From positions 18,324 through 82,323 of the forward strand of contig CAWGTA010000018.1 of the NCBI GenBank assembly GCA_963825305.1: DNA of 64,000 bases, read 5' to 3'. The DNA is from PSRJ01 sp963825305. Its GTDB lineage: Bacteria; Acidobacteriota; Terriglobia; Bryobacterales; Bryobacteraceae. Under the pieces are notes generated by a model. The model searched no databases, was not told where the DNA came from, and saw only the letters and a program-made list of their open reading frames with translations. Shown here piece by piece: positions 16,401-23,603 of the stretch (its first letter is position 1; each line of letters starts with the position of its first letter). Both the position numbers and the translations under genes were made by a program.

Positions 16401-18185
16401 CAGGCGTTGCTCGGCCGGATACTCCCTGAGCGCTTCATTCACCGCTTCGAGTGCGCTCTCGAATTGGTGCGCATCCATGAGTTGGTCGAGTTTCGCTCCG
16501 AGATTCTGAAGGGCTTCACTTTTGCGTTGCGCGGCCAGCTTCTTGTGCGCGGCGATGAACAGTTTGGTTGCTTCCGGTTCTTCCGGGTACTTGTTCATCA
16601 AGCGCTCGAGGTGGGGGATGGCGTCCTGATACTGGTCGGCGACGAACAATTCGCGCGCTGACGCCAATTCCTCGCGGAAGCTCTGCTGCCGCTCTTGAGT
16701 CAGTTTCTTCTCCCTGACCTGAGCCTCCAGCTTTTTGGCCTCGTCGCGTCCCCTATCGGCCTCGTCGAGCGAGCCCAGTGCGTCCAGCGCTTCATCGAAA
16801 CGATTCGCTTGCAGCAGGTCCTTTACCTTTTGCAGTTTCCTCTCATAGAGCCTTTGGCTTTCGCGCCGCTTCACCTCCTGCTGGATGTCGTCGATCAACT
16901 TCCGCACATCGGGGTTGCCGGGGTCGATCTCGAGCGTTTCCGGCAGAGTCTGTAGCGCACCTTCCAGGTTGTTCCTGGTAAATTCACGCCTCGCGTCCGC
17001 GACTTTGCGCGCCGATTCGCGGCTGATGTTTAGCAGCTCCCGGGCGCGACTGAGGCGCTGCCGGATGTCGGCGTTGTCCCGGTCCAGCCGCAGGGCCGTC
17101 TCGTAGGTGGCGATGGCTTCCGCAAACAGCCGGTTGGCTATTTGGTCCTCGCCCTCTTTGAGCAGCGCTTCGATCTTTGGTTCGATCACTCGCCGCAACA
17201 GCTTGCCTTGAATGGTCTCTCGCAGTTGGCGCGCGTCCCGATTGCCGGGATCCAGATCAAAAGCCTCACTTAAAACGGCCTGGGCGCTGTCCAACTGACC
17301 GCCGCTATAAAGCCGATTGGCCTCGCTTACCAGCTTGGTAGCTCGCTCCTGGCGTAGTTCGATCAGGATCGGCTCGGTATCGAGTTGCACTTCGCGCAGG
17401 CTCTGATACCGAAGTTCGCGTTCCTTTTGGAGTGTACGGTTCAGAATAGCTTCGAGGGCCTCCGGACATTCCGGCACGATGTTCCGGATCGGCTCGGGGT
17501 CTTCAGAGGTGATGCGATAAAAAACCGCGCGCGGATCGGAGCCTTGAAACGGATGCTTGCCGGCAAGTAGCTCGTAATAGGTGATGCCGTACGCGAAAAT
17601 ATCGCATAGGAAATCGACCTCGCCGCCAAGCACCTGCTCCGGCGCCATATAAAGCAGCGTGCCAATCACGTGACCCTGGCGCGTAAGCCTCGTCCCGCCA
17701 CCCCCAGCCTCCACCAGGCGGGCAATGCCGAAATCCATGATCTTGACGGTGCCATCTGGCAATAGCCGGATGTTTCCCGGCTTCACGTCGCGATGCACAA
17801 CCCCGGAACGATGAGCGCAATGCAGACCGTCTGCCACCTGCAGCATAATGCTCGCTTTTTGCAGGATGGTGAGCGGTCTCTTCTGGCTGATGATCTGCTG
17901 AAGGTCTTCTCCTTCTAAGAACTCCATCACGATATACGGCAATCCCTCGTGATCGCCGAAATCATAGATGGTCACAATGTTTTTGTGGCGGAGATTGCCG
18001 GCAGCCGCCGCTTCGTTCTTGAAGCGGGAAAGGAGATTCTGATCTCCGGAGGCTGTCAGAACTTTGATCGCAACCAGCCGGCCTACGGTCGGATCGTAAG
18101 CGCGATAAACGCTACCGAAACCGCCGCGACCCAACTCGGCTTGGATTTGATATTTTCCGATCTGGCGCGACGTAAGCTCCGCCAT
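10452..18185 (-). CDS. Giant Ser/Thr kinase with tandem helical repeats and PEGA-like domains
   Basis: The 2577-residue protein opens with an intact Hanks-type kinase domain (about 10-275): GRGGFGSVYRA, VAIKVL, HRDVKPGN, DFG, APE. A TPR-like section follows, then about 8-12 copies of a unit near 112 residues long, with recurring EFDxAL, LxxLRDxI, WERxExVRxAL, DPExAV and ALxRYPxE motifs. After a Pro/Ala-rich stretch comes one transmembrane helix (around 1935-1960). The outer part has several PEGA-like beta domains (PGVYQVRVSADGY, AGTHRLHV) and a C-terminal SnoaL-like fold (AFEDAYNRMDLAALQQLW). The kinase is therefore cytoplasmic and the PEGA part extracytoplasmic. It is divergent from a PP2C gene and lies in the T3SS-linked signalling island. 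The start at 18185 (MAELTSRQ) is preferred over one 30 bp upstream. Confidence 0.88.
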   Translation of the reverse strand: MAELTSRQIGKYQIQAELGRGGFGSVYRAYDPTVGRLVAIKVLTASGDQNLLSRFKNEAAAAGNLRHKNIVTIYDFGDHEGLPYIVMEFLEGEDLQQIISQKRPLTILQKASIMLQVADGLHCAHRSGVVHRDVKPGNIRLLPDGTVKIMDFGIARLVEAGGGGTRLTRQGHVIGTLLYMAPEQVLGGEVDFLCDIFAYGITYYELLAGKHPFQGSDPRAVFYRITSEDPEPIRNIVPECPEALEAILNRTLQKERELRYQSLREVQLDTEPILIELRQERATKLVSEANRLYSGGQLDSAQAVLSEAFDLDPGNRDARQLRETIQGKLLRRVIEPKIEALLKEGEDQIANRLFAEAIATYETALRLDRDNADIRQRLSRARELLNISRESARKVADARREFTRNNLEGALQTLPETLEIDPGNPDVRKLIDDIQQEVKRRESQRLYERKLQKVKDLLQANRFDEALDALGSLDEADRGRDEAKKLEAQVREKKLTQERQQSFREELASARELFVADQYQDAIPHLERLMNKYPEEPEATKLFIAAHKKLAAQRKSEALQNLGAKLDQLMDAHQFESALEAVNEALREYPAEQRLLDAIRGIEAEQERYRQAEAVREILEKAHAFVSHGSPEDAVQVLEAAIATRPGEERLTRALSNARTLVEQNRRNQAIHTLCRDADAQLEAREFDRALSAIDQGLRAHGQDPRLAGAREKIVQAQSQWERSEAIRLALQDSEQLIGANEPEQAVETLEGALSRYPGEPSLTTAISQAREALEAKRREQAIVALSGEAGSKLADRDFESALIAVEQGLTTFGTDSRLAALREEILTAKAAWERSEAVRAALEGSSQSLASNDPDSAVAVLEAACERYPDESQLSGALAKARVAAAEKRRADAIEQVCREADGHLQNQEFDQALAGVEQALKSFAGERKLTGLRDQIVSARADWERTETVRKALEDCRQSLGNDDPERAVQAIDRALKRYPREEQLTNAAQQARHVLSLKRREQAIQAALRQASSDSENREFDRAVAALDQTLETHGTDERLTGLRDRIAQSKADWEREQLVRKALNDSDKRLSAGDPESAVSVLQAALERYPDEERLSQAAAQAHQALESLRREAAIQALCRDLGEQLERGEFDPALEGAENGIRTFGEDDRLAALRGRIVSARDEWRRTETVRKALEESSRHLSEGNPEAAVQALETALEQYPGELPLETAAAAAKQALETKRREDAIETASREAGSELERREFDRAIARLDQAMEANGPDQRLTALRDRIASEKASWEREEAITQAVMESEKCLSLDDPDGAVKATEAALHRYPDDEVLIAAASSAKDALEAKRRNAAIEQVCQSAGAKSERQEFDAALDEIAQGIADYGADQRLVALQEKTAAAKTDWQRREAIRTALQDCDQSIAKGAPDAALQSLEKALQQYPDESQLLAAVSRAQQALEAKNRAAAIQETTKNVRQLLKKQEFPKALEAVEQDLRTYPDDPKLTELRDQVVAATEKWEREQNVRHALSQAAELQGKNRVADALQVLRQVLDKYPGEPRLTTAYQEIEGDSQRLQREEALRVTLEEVQRLMAQDPEKAKGMLEAALPEHPGDPRVTAALEEAKRLLEAKQRDESIDAVCRETRQFLERTEFAPALDTIERSLKTFGDEKRLAQMRETVLASKSDFERAEGIRQAVEVADRYASQGKLETAVESLLTATKIFGPEDRLTEALTATKVAIEKKRRQEEIEQLCRQVRVELDAQRLDTAARLLAEAEHSHGAAPEFAALRQLLNAAKDQQERAEAVKQAIEEINRLIAQGALDQAVQTADAALARFAGDTRLVAVRSQAVQAREAKRKDEAIEKVCDEIRAILNRGDFKASQKKINQAQKTHGADRRFNQLRTELATAKTAAEKRPPAAAPPVAVPTPVIAPAPGPSPAPAPAPVLPAPSATRNPWILRVAAGVVVIAAAGGLLWFSGLGRASKTVRLQVKASPVNASVTVDNQTCTNGDCGFDLKPGVYQVRVSADGYQASTQEARLTLETEAPAISVALKPLNPTVQVAANFVQGQVSLDGKTAGRLLDGQFSLEGLQQGKHELKISAKDYAATLAFETEVAKIPALGTISADGVDVVALSSLGNQATVSCSGCSGTVSVDDRPAGEIKNGLSTIGSLPAGTHRLHVNSESGERSMVFVTGGAPAINLALTSNRNYGTLVVETGEDGVSVFIDGQRYSRTTARGQVRTPVEAKEHTVRVAKGGFRSEPAEFRGAVAKGGQLEARFSLTPEPARLLVTDAAPGTSVGVDGRTVGTIAPDGSFSTQVPPGKHQVEFAREGFAPSEIARDFSAGRAVQLSKAEVQLTPLPQPKAQPKAPPKVVPVEPPRPDPAAVELAEWQRIARNPSIADAEGFLKKYPGGANAPEAQRVLERLEWDATNRNSKPALQQFLSRYGDGPHAQEARSLLAGIEKLESDEATAALRAKEQATRAASDLQAVSAALKAFEDAYNRMDLAALQQLWNPMPKVVAENYRSSFRLAKTLAFHLTPTGTPTLNGDTATAICTRSLSFTARSGERPPATTDRVRVTLERTGSTWAIRSITAF

Positions 18186-18531
18186 GATGTCAAAGTCCGG
18201 CGACCCTCCATCCAAATCCCGAACCCTTCAGCTTTTCAGGACCCCGACTGCGTACAGCGGAAGTAATTCCATTCTCCCGCCAGAGTCTGCCCCGGCAGCT
18301 CCCGGAAACGCGTAAGTCGAATGGGCTCATAATATCACAGCGATTACAACGGTGCCAAGCACCCGCCATGGAAGCGGTACCTGTTCTCACAGGTGTTAAT
18401 AATAGGACTCCGGTCACGGTACGAAGGCCCGGCCGTCCCTGCGCCATCGCGTGGGTCAAACCCTCTCTGGATTTCGTAGACGGCTCGGTGCATCATAGAG
18501 AAACGGGCTGAGACTGGCTCGCGGAGGACGA
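18186..18531. other. Intergenic region between divergent kinase and phosphatase genes
   Basis: 345 bp without a gene. It contains one plausible minus-strand promoter (18329-18358) and, at 18380-18395, the inverted repeat ACCTGT-TCTC-ACAGGT that could be an operator. I see no GCAAC/CGATAACT site and no RNA gene. Confidence 0.5.
18329..18358 (-). promoter_or_regulatory. Possible housekeeping promoter for the giant kinase
   Basis: On the minus strand TTGGCA, 18 bases, TATTAT, resembling a sigma-70 promoter. It would give a leader of about 135 nt before the ATG at 18185. Confidence 0.35.
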
Positions 18532-19311
18532 GTGTTACAGTACCACGGTATTTCCGATACTGGCTGCGTGCGCCCCGATAACGAAGATCGCATTCTCATG
18601 GATGTGAACCTCGGGGTCTTCGTCGTCGCCGACGGAATGGGCGGACACCGGCATGGCGAAATGGCGGCCGAACTGGCCATCGCCACACTGCGATATTATC
18701 TCGATTCCTCCCGTAATCTCCGGGAATCGACTTGGCCATTTGGCTACAATTTCGACCTTTCCCTCGAAGCCAACCGTCTGGTCACCGGCATTTTGCTTGC
18801 CAACCGCCAGGTCTGGTCGCGATCGGGAGACGCTCCCGAATACACAGGGATGGGTTCAACCATCGCTGCCGTTTTGGTAAATGGGAACCGGGCGGCCATG
18901 GCCAACGTCGGCGACAGCCGCGGTTACTTGTTTCGAGATGGCGAGCTTTCGCAGTTGACGGTCGACGACACCTGGTTGAACACTGTGCTGCGCCGCGATG
19001 ACATCAGCGAGTCGGCCCTCCAAAACCACCCCATGCGCGATGTGCTGACGCAGGCGGCGGGCTCGCAAAACGATGTTGAGGTCCATACGGCGGATATCGA
19101 ACTCCTCCGCGACGATATGCTGCTGCTGTGCTCCGATGGCCTCTACGACATGGTCCCGCAGGAGGGCATCCTGTCGGTACTCCGGTCAAACGAGATGCTT
19201 CCCCAGAAAGTCACGCGGCTCTGCGACGCAGCTCGCGCGGGTGGCGCTCCCGATAATCTCTCCTGCATCTTGTTGCGCTATGAACCCGACCGCACGGCGC
19301 CCGACAGGTAA
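18532..19311 (+). CDS. PP2C-family protein phosphatase
   Basis: A 259-residue PPM/PP2C phosphatase that should remove phosphate from Ser/Thr on kinase targets. The metal-binding motifs are present in order: DNEDR, VVADGMGGHRHGE, GSTIAAVLV, NVGDSRGYLF, LCSDGLYDM and PDNLSCILL. No membrane segment is seen, so it is cytoplasmic. GTG start with GGAGG 4 bp upstream. An FHA-protein gene starts 17 bp after its stop, and kinase genes lie on both sides. A kinase/phosphatase/FHA trio of this kind also regulates type VI secretion in other bacteria; here it adjoins a T3SS. Confidence 0.93.
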   Translation: MLQYHGISDTGCVRPDNEDRILMDVNLGVFVVADGMGGHRHGEMAAELAIATLRYYLDSSRNLRESTWPFGYNFDLSLEANRLVTGILLANRQVWSRSGDAPEYTGMGSTIAAVLVNGNRAAMANVGDSRGYLFRDGELSQLTVDDTWLNTVLRRDDISESALQNHPMRDVLTQAAGSQNDVEVHTADIELLRDDMLLLCSDGLYDMVPQEGILSVLRSNEMLPQKVTRLCDAARAGGAPDNLSCILLRYEPDRTAPDR

Positions 19312-19328
19312 CCGGACTCCGTGAACGA

Positions 19329-21080
19329 ATGAGCAAACGCGTCCTAATCCGGCACTCTACCGGCAGTAAAGCGTCCACTGTGGAAGAGTTTCCGGTGATG
19401 GGGCCGAAGGAACTCCTATTCGGGCGCGAGGCCTCATGCGACATCCGCTTCGATCAGGATCGTGACGAATTCGTCAGCCGCCGCCACATGAAGCTGGTGG
19501 TTGGAGACCCGGACCAACTGGAGTTCACCGCAGTGGACTTAAGCGCCCGCAACGGCACGTTCGTCAACCGCCGCCGCGTGACCGGTTCCGCCAAACTCCA
19601 GCCCGGCGACGTGGTGCAGCTCGGTGCTGGAGGTCCCGAATTCACGTTTGATGTAGCCCCGGAAGACCTGCGAGTGACTCCCCGGTCTGGAATCGTTCCG
19701 GTTGACGAGTTTCGCACCGAAACGGCGCCGTCGTCTGAAGTGGCGCGGGCCGAGAGCGCGCCGCCGGTGAACCCGCCGGCGATAAATGCGCTACCAGTCT
19801 CCCCTGCGCCCGTAAGCGCGCCGCTCTCCGCGGCCCTTTCGCCGCCCGCGGTCCCGGCTCCGCCGAAAGCGAGCACTCCCAGGCCTTCCGCGCCACGCAA
19901 AAAGGTTACGAAACGTTCATCGCCCAAAAAACAATTGGCGGGCATGGCGGTTCTCGTTCTGGCAGCCGTCGCCGCGGGGACATACTTCCTGGCGTCTCGC
20001 CGAACGCCCGCTTGGGGCGGCATCGGAGCCACAGCGCGCTCGATGATCGCGCGCGCAACTGACCTTTTCCGATCCTCTGGCACGCAGGCGCCGGAGGAAG
20101 TTACGCGGCAAAATGCGCAATCTCTGGTGACCGTCGAGACGGCGTGGAGACTCGTCGATCCCGCAACCGGCCGCCCCGTGAAACAGATCTACATCCCCAA
20201 CCGCCGGGAGCAATCCGACACTGGGTCGGCACCGCTGATTCCGAACGCCGGAAGCGACTTGCCCGTATTTGTGCTTCTCGCCAAAAACCGGCTTCAGCCG
20301 CTGCTGACGGTGGCAGACCAGAGTTCGTATCAGGCGATCGGCGGAAAAAGCCGGAGCGCCGGATTTATCGTGGCCTCCGACCACCTGATCCTGACGAGTC
20401 GCAGTGGCGCTTCTCCATGGCGCGCGCCATATGATTGGCCGTCTCACGATGCGGCAGGCATCGTCGCGGTATTCGACCAACAGCTGAAGCTTTCCAAGAC
20501 CGCAGTCATCGCCCGACGCCAGTTTCCGCGATGGCGCCCGGAGGATACGGATTTTGTGCTGGAGAGCACTTTGGATCAGAATTCCGTTCGCGTCAACAGC
20601 CTGATCCACGGGAAGGGCCTATCGGACTCACTCACTGTGCACATTTCCGCGCGGCTCCTGGACGTGCCCGCTTCGCTTGTGAAGGAATCCGATGAAACCG
20701 GGTTTGCCGCCATACGTTTGGACACTCAAATATCCATGCGCGGCGTCGCGTTGGCAACCGAGGCCAACCCCAAAGTGGGCGACGAATTGGTGATGGTTGC
20801 CTCTGCGGACGCGCGGTCCGCCATTGGAAAGCTTTCTGCCATCGATCCCGGCGGGCGTTATGACTTGACGGTTGGCACTGTCCAAACCGCTGGTGCGGGC
20901 GCGCCGATTTTCGATCGCCAGGGCCGCGTCGTCGCCGTGCAAGCCGAGAGCGACCCCTTGCGTCCGGATCGGGCATTCGCAATTTCCATTCGCCGCGCGT
21001 TAGAAAGTGTCGGTCAACCGTCAGCGCAGCGGAAATTTAATTCCGCTTTTCGAATCGCCGCAGCAGAGCTTCGACACTAG
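19329..21080 (+). CDS. FHA-domain membrane protein with degenerate trypsin-like domain
   Basis: The 583-residue protein begins with a phosphothreonine-binding FHA domain (LLFGREASCDIRF, VSRRHMKL, LSARNGTFVN; about 20-115). A Pro/Ala-rich linker and one transmembrane helix follow (about 200-222, GMAVLVLAAVAAGTYFLASR). The C-terminal 300 residues look like a chymotrypsin fold, but the usual GNSGGP active-site segment is replaced by AGAGAPIFDRQGRVVAVQ, and a His-Asp pair cannot be placed, so it is probably not a protease. It likely senses phosphorylation inside and binds something outside. It is paired with the PP2C gene and overlaps the convergent next gene by 44 bp. Confidence 0.82.
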   Translation: MSKRVLIRHSTGSKASTVEEFPVMGPKELLFGREASCDIRFDQDRDEFVSRRHMKLVVGDPDQLEFTAVDLSARNGTFVNRRRVTGSAKLQPGDVVQLGAGGPEFTFDVAPEDLRVTPRSGIVPVDEFRTETAPSSEVARAESAPPVNPPAINALPVSPAPVSAPLSAALSPPAVPAPPKASTPRPSAPRKKVTKRSSPKKQLAGMAVLVLAAVAAGTYFLASRRTPAWGGIGATARSMIARATDLFRSSGTQAPEEVTRQNAQSLVTVETAWRLVDPATGRPVKQIYIPNRREQSDTGSAPLIPNAGSDLPVFVLLAKNRLQPLLTVADQSSYQAIGGKSRSAGFIVASDHLILTSRSGASPWRAPYDWPSHDAAGIVAVFDQQLKLSKTAVIARRQFPRWRPEDTDFVLESTLDQNSVRVNSLIHGKGLSDSLTVHISARLLDVPASLVKESDETGFAAIRLDTQISMRGVALATEANPKVGDELVMVASADARSAIGKLSAIDPGGRYDLTVGTVQTAGAGAPIFDRQGRVVAVQAESDPLRPDRAFAISIRRALESVGQPSAQRKFNSAFRIAAAELRH

Positions 21081-22461
21081 TAGACGGCGATTTTTCTCTA
21101 TCTATCGACGCCGCTAGCGCCGCTGGCATATCGGCGGCGCACCGAAACCCCACTGATTCGAGTTGCGGATTGCCGGCCGCCGGCGGCATCGGCTGACGCG
21201 ATGACGGAGAAAGCTGCTGGGCTGACGTTAGGAAGCTACCCCCCCGAACTATGCCTTGGCCCGACACGGCCGGATTCGCGGTTGCCGCGTTGGTTGAATA
21301 GAGCTTAAATTCTCCGGCGACCCATTCCTGTACATTGCCTGCCGTATCGAGAACGCCGAAGGGGCTGACATCCGCGGCGAACGAGCCTACAGGCACCGGG
21401 CGCTCGGTGCCGGCGCCCTTCAGGTTGGCCAACCCCGGTAGCGTCCAGTTGCCCCAAAGCACCACGGGCTGTTCCGCACCACGCGCACTCTTTTCCCATT
21501 CTGCCTCCGAAGGCAGACGTTTGCCCGCGAACTCACAATATGCCGCTGCGTCGTCACGGCCGACATTTAGCATGGGGTATTCGTCTTTCGCGTTGTAGGC
21601 GGTTTCCCACGATGGCGGCTCGGGCGTGCGGTGTCCGCTGCGCGCACAAAACTCGCGGTAATTCCGATTGGAGACCTCCAGCCGATCGATGTAATAAGCG
21701 GGCAGCTTGACGCTGTGGGCCGGCGCTTCGTTCGGAACAGAATCGTCTCCCATCACGAATTCGCCTTGCGGCACCAGCATCATATTTCCGGTCGCGGTAT
21801 GAACGATTGCCGGCGTCGCGGACGCCCGGTCCGTGGCGCGGCCGCTCATCTCAAATCGCGGAATCCGATTGGCGACGGTTCGCCATCCGCCCGAAACTAA
21901 CCACCAGCTTCCCGCGATCAGCCCCGCCATCCCGAGCGCCGTGATGACGGTGAGCGCGATAGCGCTTGCGGGCCGCTTACGTTTTTCGGCCACAGCCGGC
22001 GGCGGGTTCACAGCAAACGATTGCGTCGGTGCGAGCCGCACATTCAAGTGGTCGAGGGCTTCTGCGGCCTCTTCCAAAGTGCGGACGCGCTGCGAGGGGT
22101 CTTTGTCCACCATCCGCTCGATCAATTCGACGATGCTTTTCGGACAATTTGGTGATACTTCCTCGAGCGGCCGCAATTTCAATTTCGGATCGGCGTGCCA
22201 TCTCATCCACGCCAGTCCCGTGTGCAGTTGTTCGAGTTCGGCGAACTGCCGGCGTATCTCTTTCTTTCCGGCGAGCAGTTCGTAAAACAGGAATCCTAAT
22301 ACGTAAATGTCGCCGCAAACGTGGGCGGCCTGGTCGGGCGCGCTCTTCGCCATGATCAGCTCGGGCGCCGTGTAGCGGGCGTCGGCAATCAACAGGGTGG
22401 ACTGGCTGGGAGAAGCAGATACCCTGGACGAGTTTTCGATTACGATTGATTCGCCGTTCAC
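21037..22461 (-). CDS. Kinase C-lobe fragment, TM and formylglycine-enzyme-fold domain (TagR-like)
   Basis: The 474-residue product has a partial kinase C-lobe (YTAPELIMAKSAPD, YVLGFLFYELLAGK, LIERMVDKDPSQRVRTLEEA), one transmembrane helix near 165-191, and an FGE-sulfatase-like domain (MMLVPQGEFVMGDDSVPNEA, YYIDRLEVSNRNYREFC, RLPSEAEWEKSARG, NVQEWVAG, IVRGGSF). The catalytic cysteines expected after RGGSF are absent, so it is probably non-enzymatic, as known for TagR in type VI secretion. The GTG start overlaps the upstream kinase stop. Kinase homology continues upstream of that GTG in the same frame (HPELSPRNIWVN, a catalytic-loop-like motif), so this may be the second half of one protein broken by a frameshift near 22507. 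Confidence 0.8.
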   Translation of the reverse strand: MNGESIVIENSSRVSASPSQSTLLIADARYTAPELIMAKSAPDQAAHVCGDIYVLGFLFYELLAGKKEIRRQFAELEQLHTGLAWMRWHADPKLKLRPLEEVSPNCPKSIVELIERMVDKDPSQRVRTLEEAAEALDHLNVRLAPTQSFAVNPPPAVAEKRKRPASAIALTVITALGMAGLIAGSWWLVSGGWRTVANRIPRFEMSGRATDRASATPAIVHTATGNMMLVPQGEFVMGDDSVPNEAPAHSVKLPAYYIDRLEVSNRNYREFCARSGHRTPEPPSWETAYNAKDEYPMLNVGRDDAAAYCEFAGKRLPSEAEWEKSARGAEQPVVLWGNWTLPGLANLKGAGTERPVPVGSFAADVSPFGVLDTAGNVQEWVAGEFKLYSTNAATANPAVSGQGIVRGGSFLTSAQQLSPSSRQPMPPAAGNPQLESVGFRCAADMPAALAASIDREKSPSTSVEALLRRFEKRN

Positions 22462-23450
22462 CCAGATGTTCCGCGGCGAAAGTTCGGGATGGTTCCGCCC
22501 GGCTTTATGAAGTTGATAAGGGCGTGGATGATCCGCGCGAACAGCGGCGTCATTTCCTGCGGATCGGCGGCCGATTCCATCTGCAATTCCTGGAGAGGCC
22601 GGCCCTTGGCCGCGGAATGCCCCAAGCTGAATACCTGATCACTGGCGGCCTTCAGCGCCTGTACGTTTTGAAAGCGCTTGGCGGAGTCCATGTGAACGCA
22701 CGTTTCAATCAGGCTCGCCAAGCCCCCGGGATCGCCGGCAATTCCCTCTCCTTCAAAAAGGGGGGAGCCCTGCGCCACCTGGCCGTGCGGATGAGGCGGC
22801 CTGCCGGTCAGCATTTCATAGGACACCGCCCCCAGCGCATAAATATCAACTGCAAAGGAAGGGGGCTGCCCCATCAATTGTTCCGGCGCGGCATATCGAT
22901 ACTCCGGTGAGTCGCGCTTCCGGCGCGCGTCGCGGTCGATGCCGAAGTCCATTAACTTCCACGCACCCGACGGCGTGATCATGATGTTCCCCGGATGAAT
23001 GTCGCGGTGGACGATGTGCTGCGCATGCACCTGTGCCAGCGCGTCGCACATCTCGGCGAAGAACCCGGCGAATTGCTGTATCGGAATCTGACGGACCGTC
23101 CCCAGGTGATCACGCAGGGTGGAGCCCTCGACCAGTTCCATGGCCACATACAGGCGGCCCAGATATTCTCCAGAATCGACAATGCGGACCAACGCCCGAT
23201 GATGCGCCTGGCGCAAAAGATTGAGTTCCAACCGGTATTGCGAAACCACGGCGCTGTCGCGCGCGGACGCCTGCCCAATGAGTTTCAGGGCAACGGCCTC
23301 ATTTGTGAGCGCGTCTTGGGCCCGGTAGACCGTACTGGTACTTCCGGAGCCAAGCACTCCTTCGATCTTGTACCTCTCAGCGAAAGTGCTTCCGGGCCGG
23401 AATTCGGAAGCGGGCGGCTGCGGTTTGGGACTCGAAGGCACCTGCAACAT
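22458..23450 (-). CDS. Ser/Thr protein kinase, probably the N-terminal half of a kinase-FGE protein
   Basis: This 330-residue product carries a full Hanks-type kinase: YKIEGVLGSGSTSTVYRA, EAVALKLIG, HIVHRDIHPGNIMI, WKLMDFG, YAAPEQLMG, YALGAVSYEMLTGRPP. The ATG at 23450 is preferred (GGGAG just upstream); a longer frame to 23576 has no better start. The last 15 residues (KPGGTIPNF...) are out of keeping with the family. The +1 frame there encodes HKAGRNHPELSPRNIW, which flows into the next gene. One deleted base near 22507 would explain this. Otherwise the two products are translationally coupled through a GTGA overlap. It probably phosphorylates partners read by the nearby FHA proteins. Confidence 0.85.
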   Translation of the reverse strand: MLQVPSSPKPQPPASEFRPGSTFAERYKIEGVLGSGSTSTVYRAQDALTNEAVALKLIGQASARDSAVVSQYRLELNLLRQAHHRALVRIVDSGEYLGRLYVAMELVEGSTLRDHLGTVRQIPIQQFAGFFAEMCDALAQVHAQHIVHRDIHPGNIMITPSGAWKLMDFGIDRDARRKRDSPEYRYAAPEQLMGQPPSFAVDIYALGAVSYEMLTGRPPHPHGQVAQGSPLFEGEGIAGDPGGLASLIETCVHMDSAKRFQNVQALKAASDQVFSLGHSAAKGRPLQELQMESAADPQEMTPLFARIIHALINFIKPGGTIPNFRRGTSG

Positions 23451-23603
23451 TATCGCGCTCCCAGCGCAAGAAGTTTCGTGGCAAGCAAGCTCGGCTGCGC
23501 TCTTTTCCTGCTGTCTTACGCGGTAGTATGATGAATCACTGCGGCTCGGGCCGGCTATTCCGGCGCGAAGTTGCACGGGTGCGGCTGTAGAGGGTGAGAA
23601 TCA

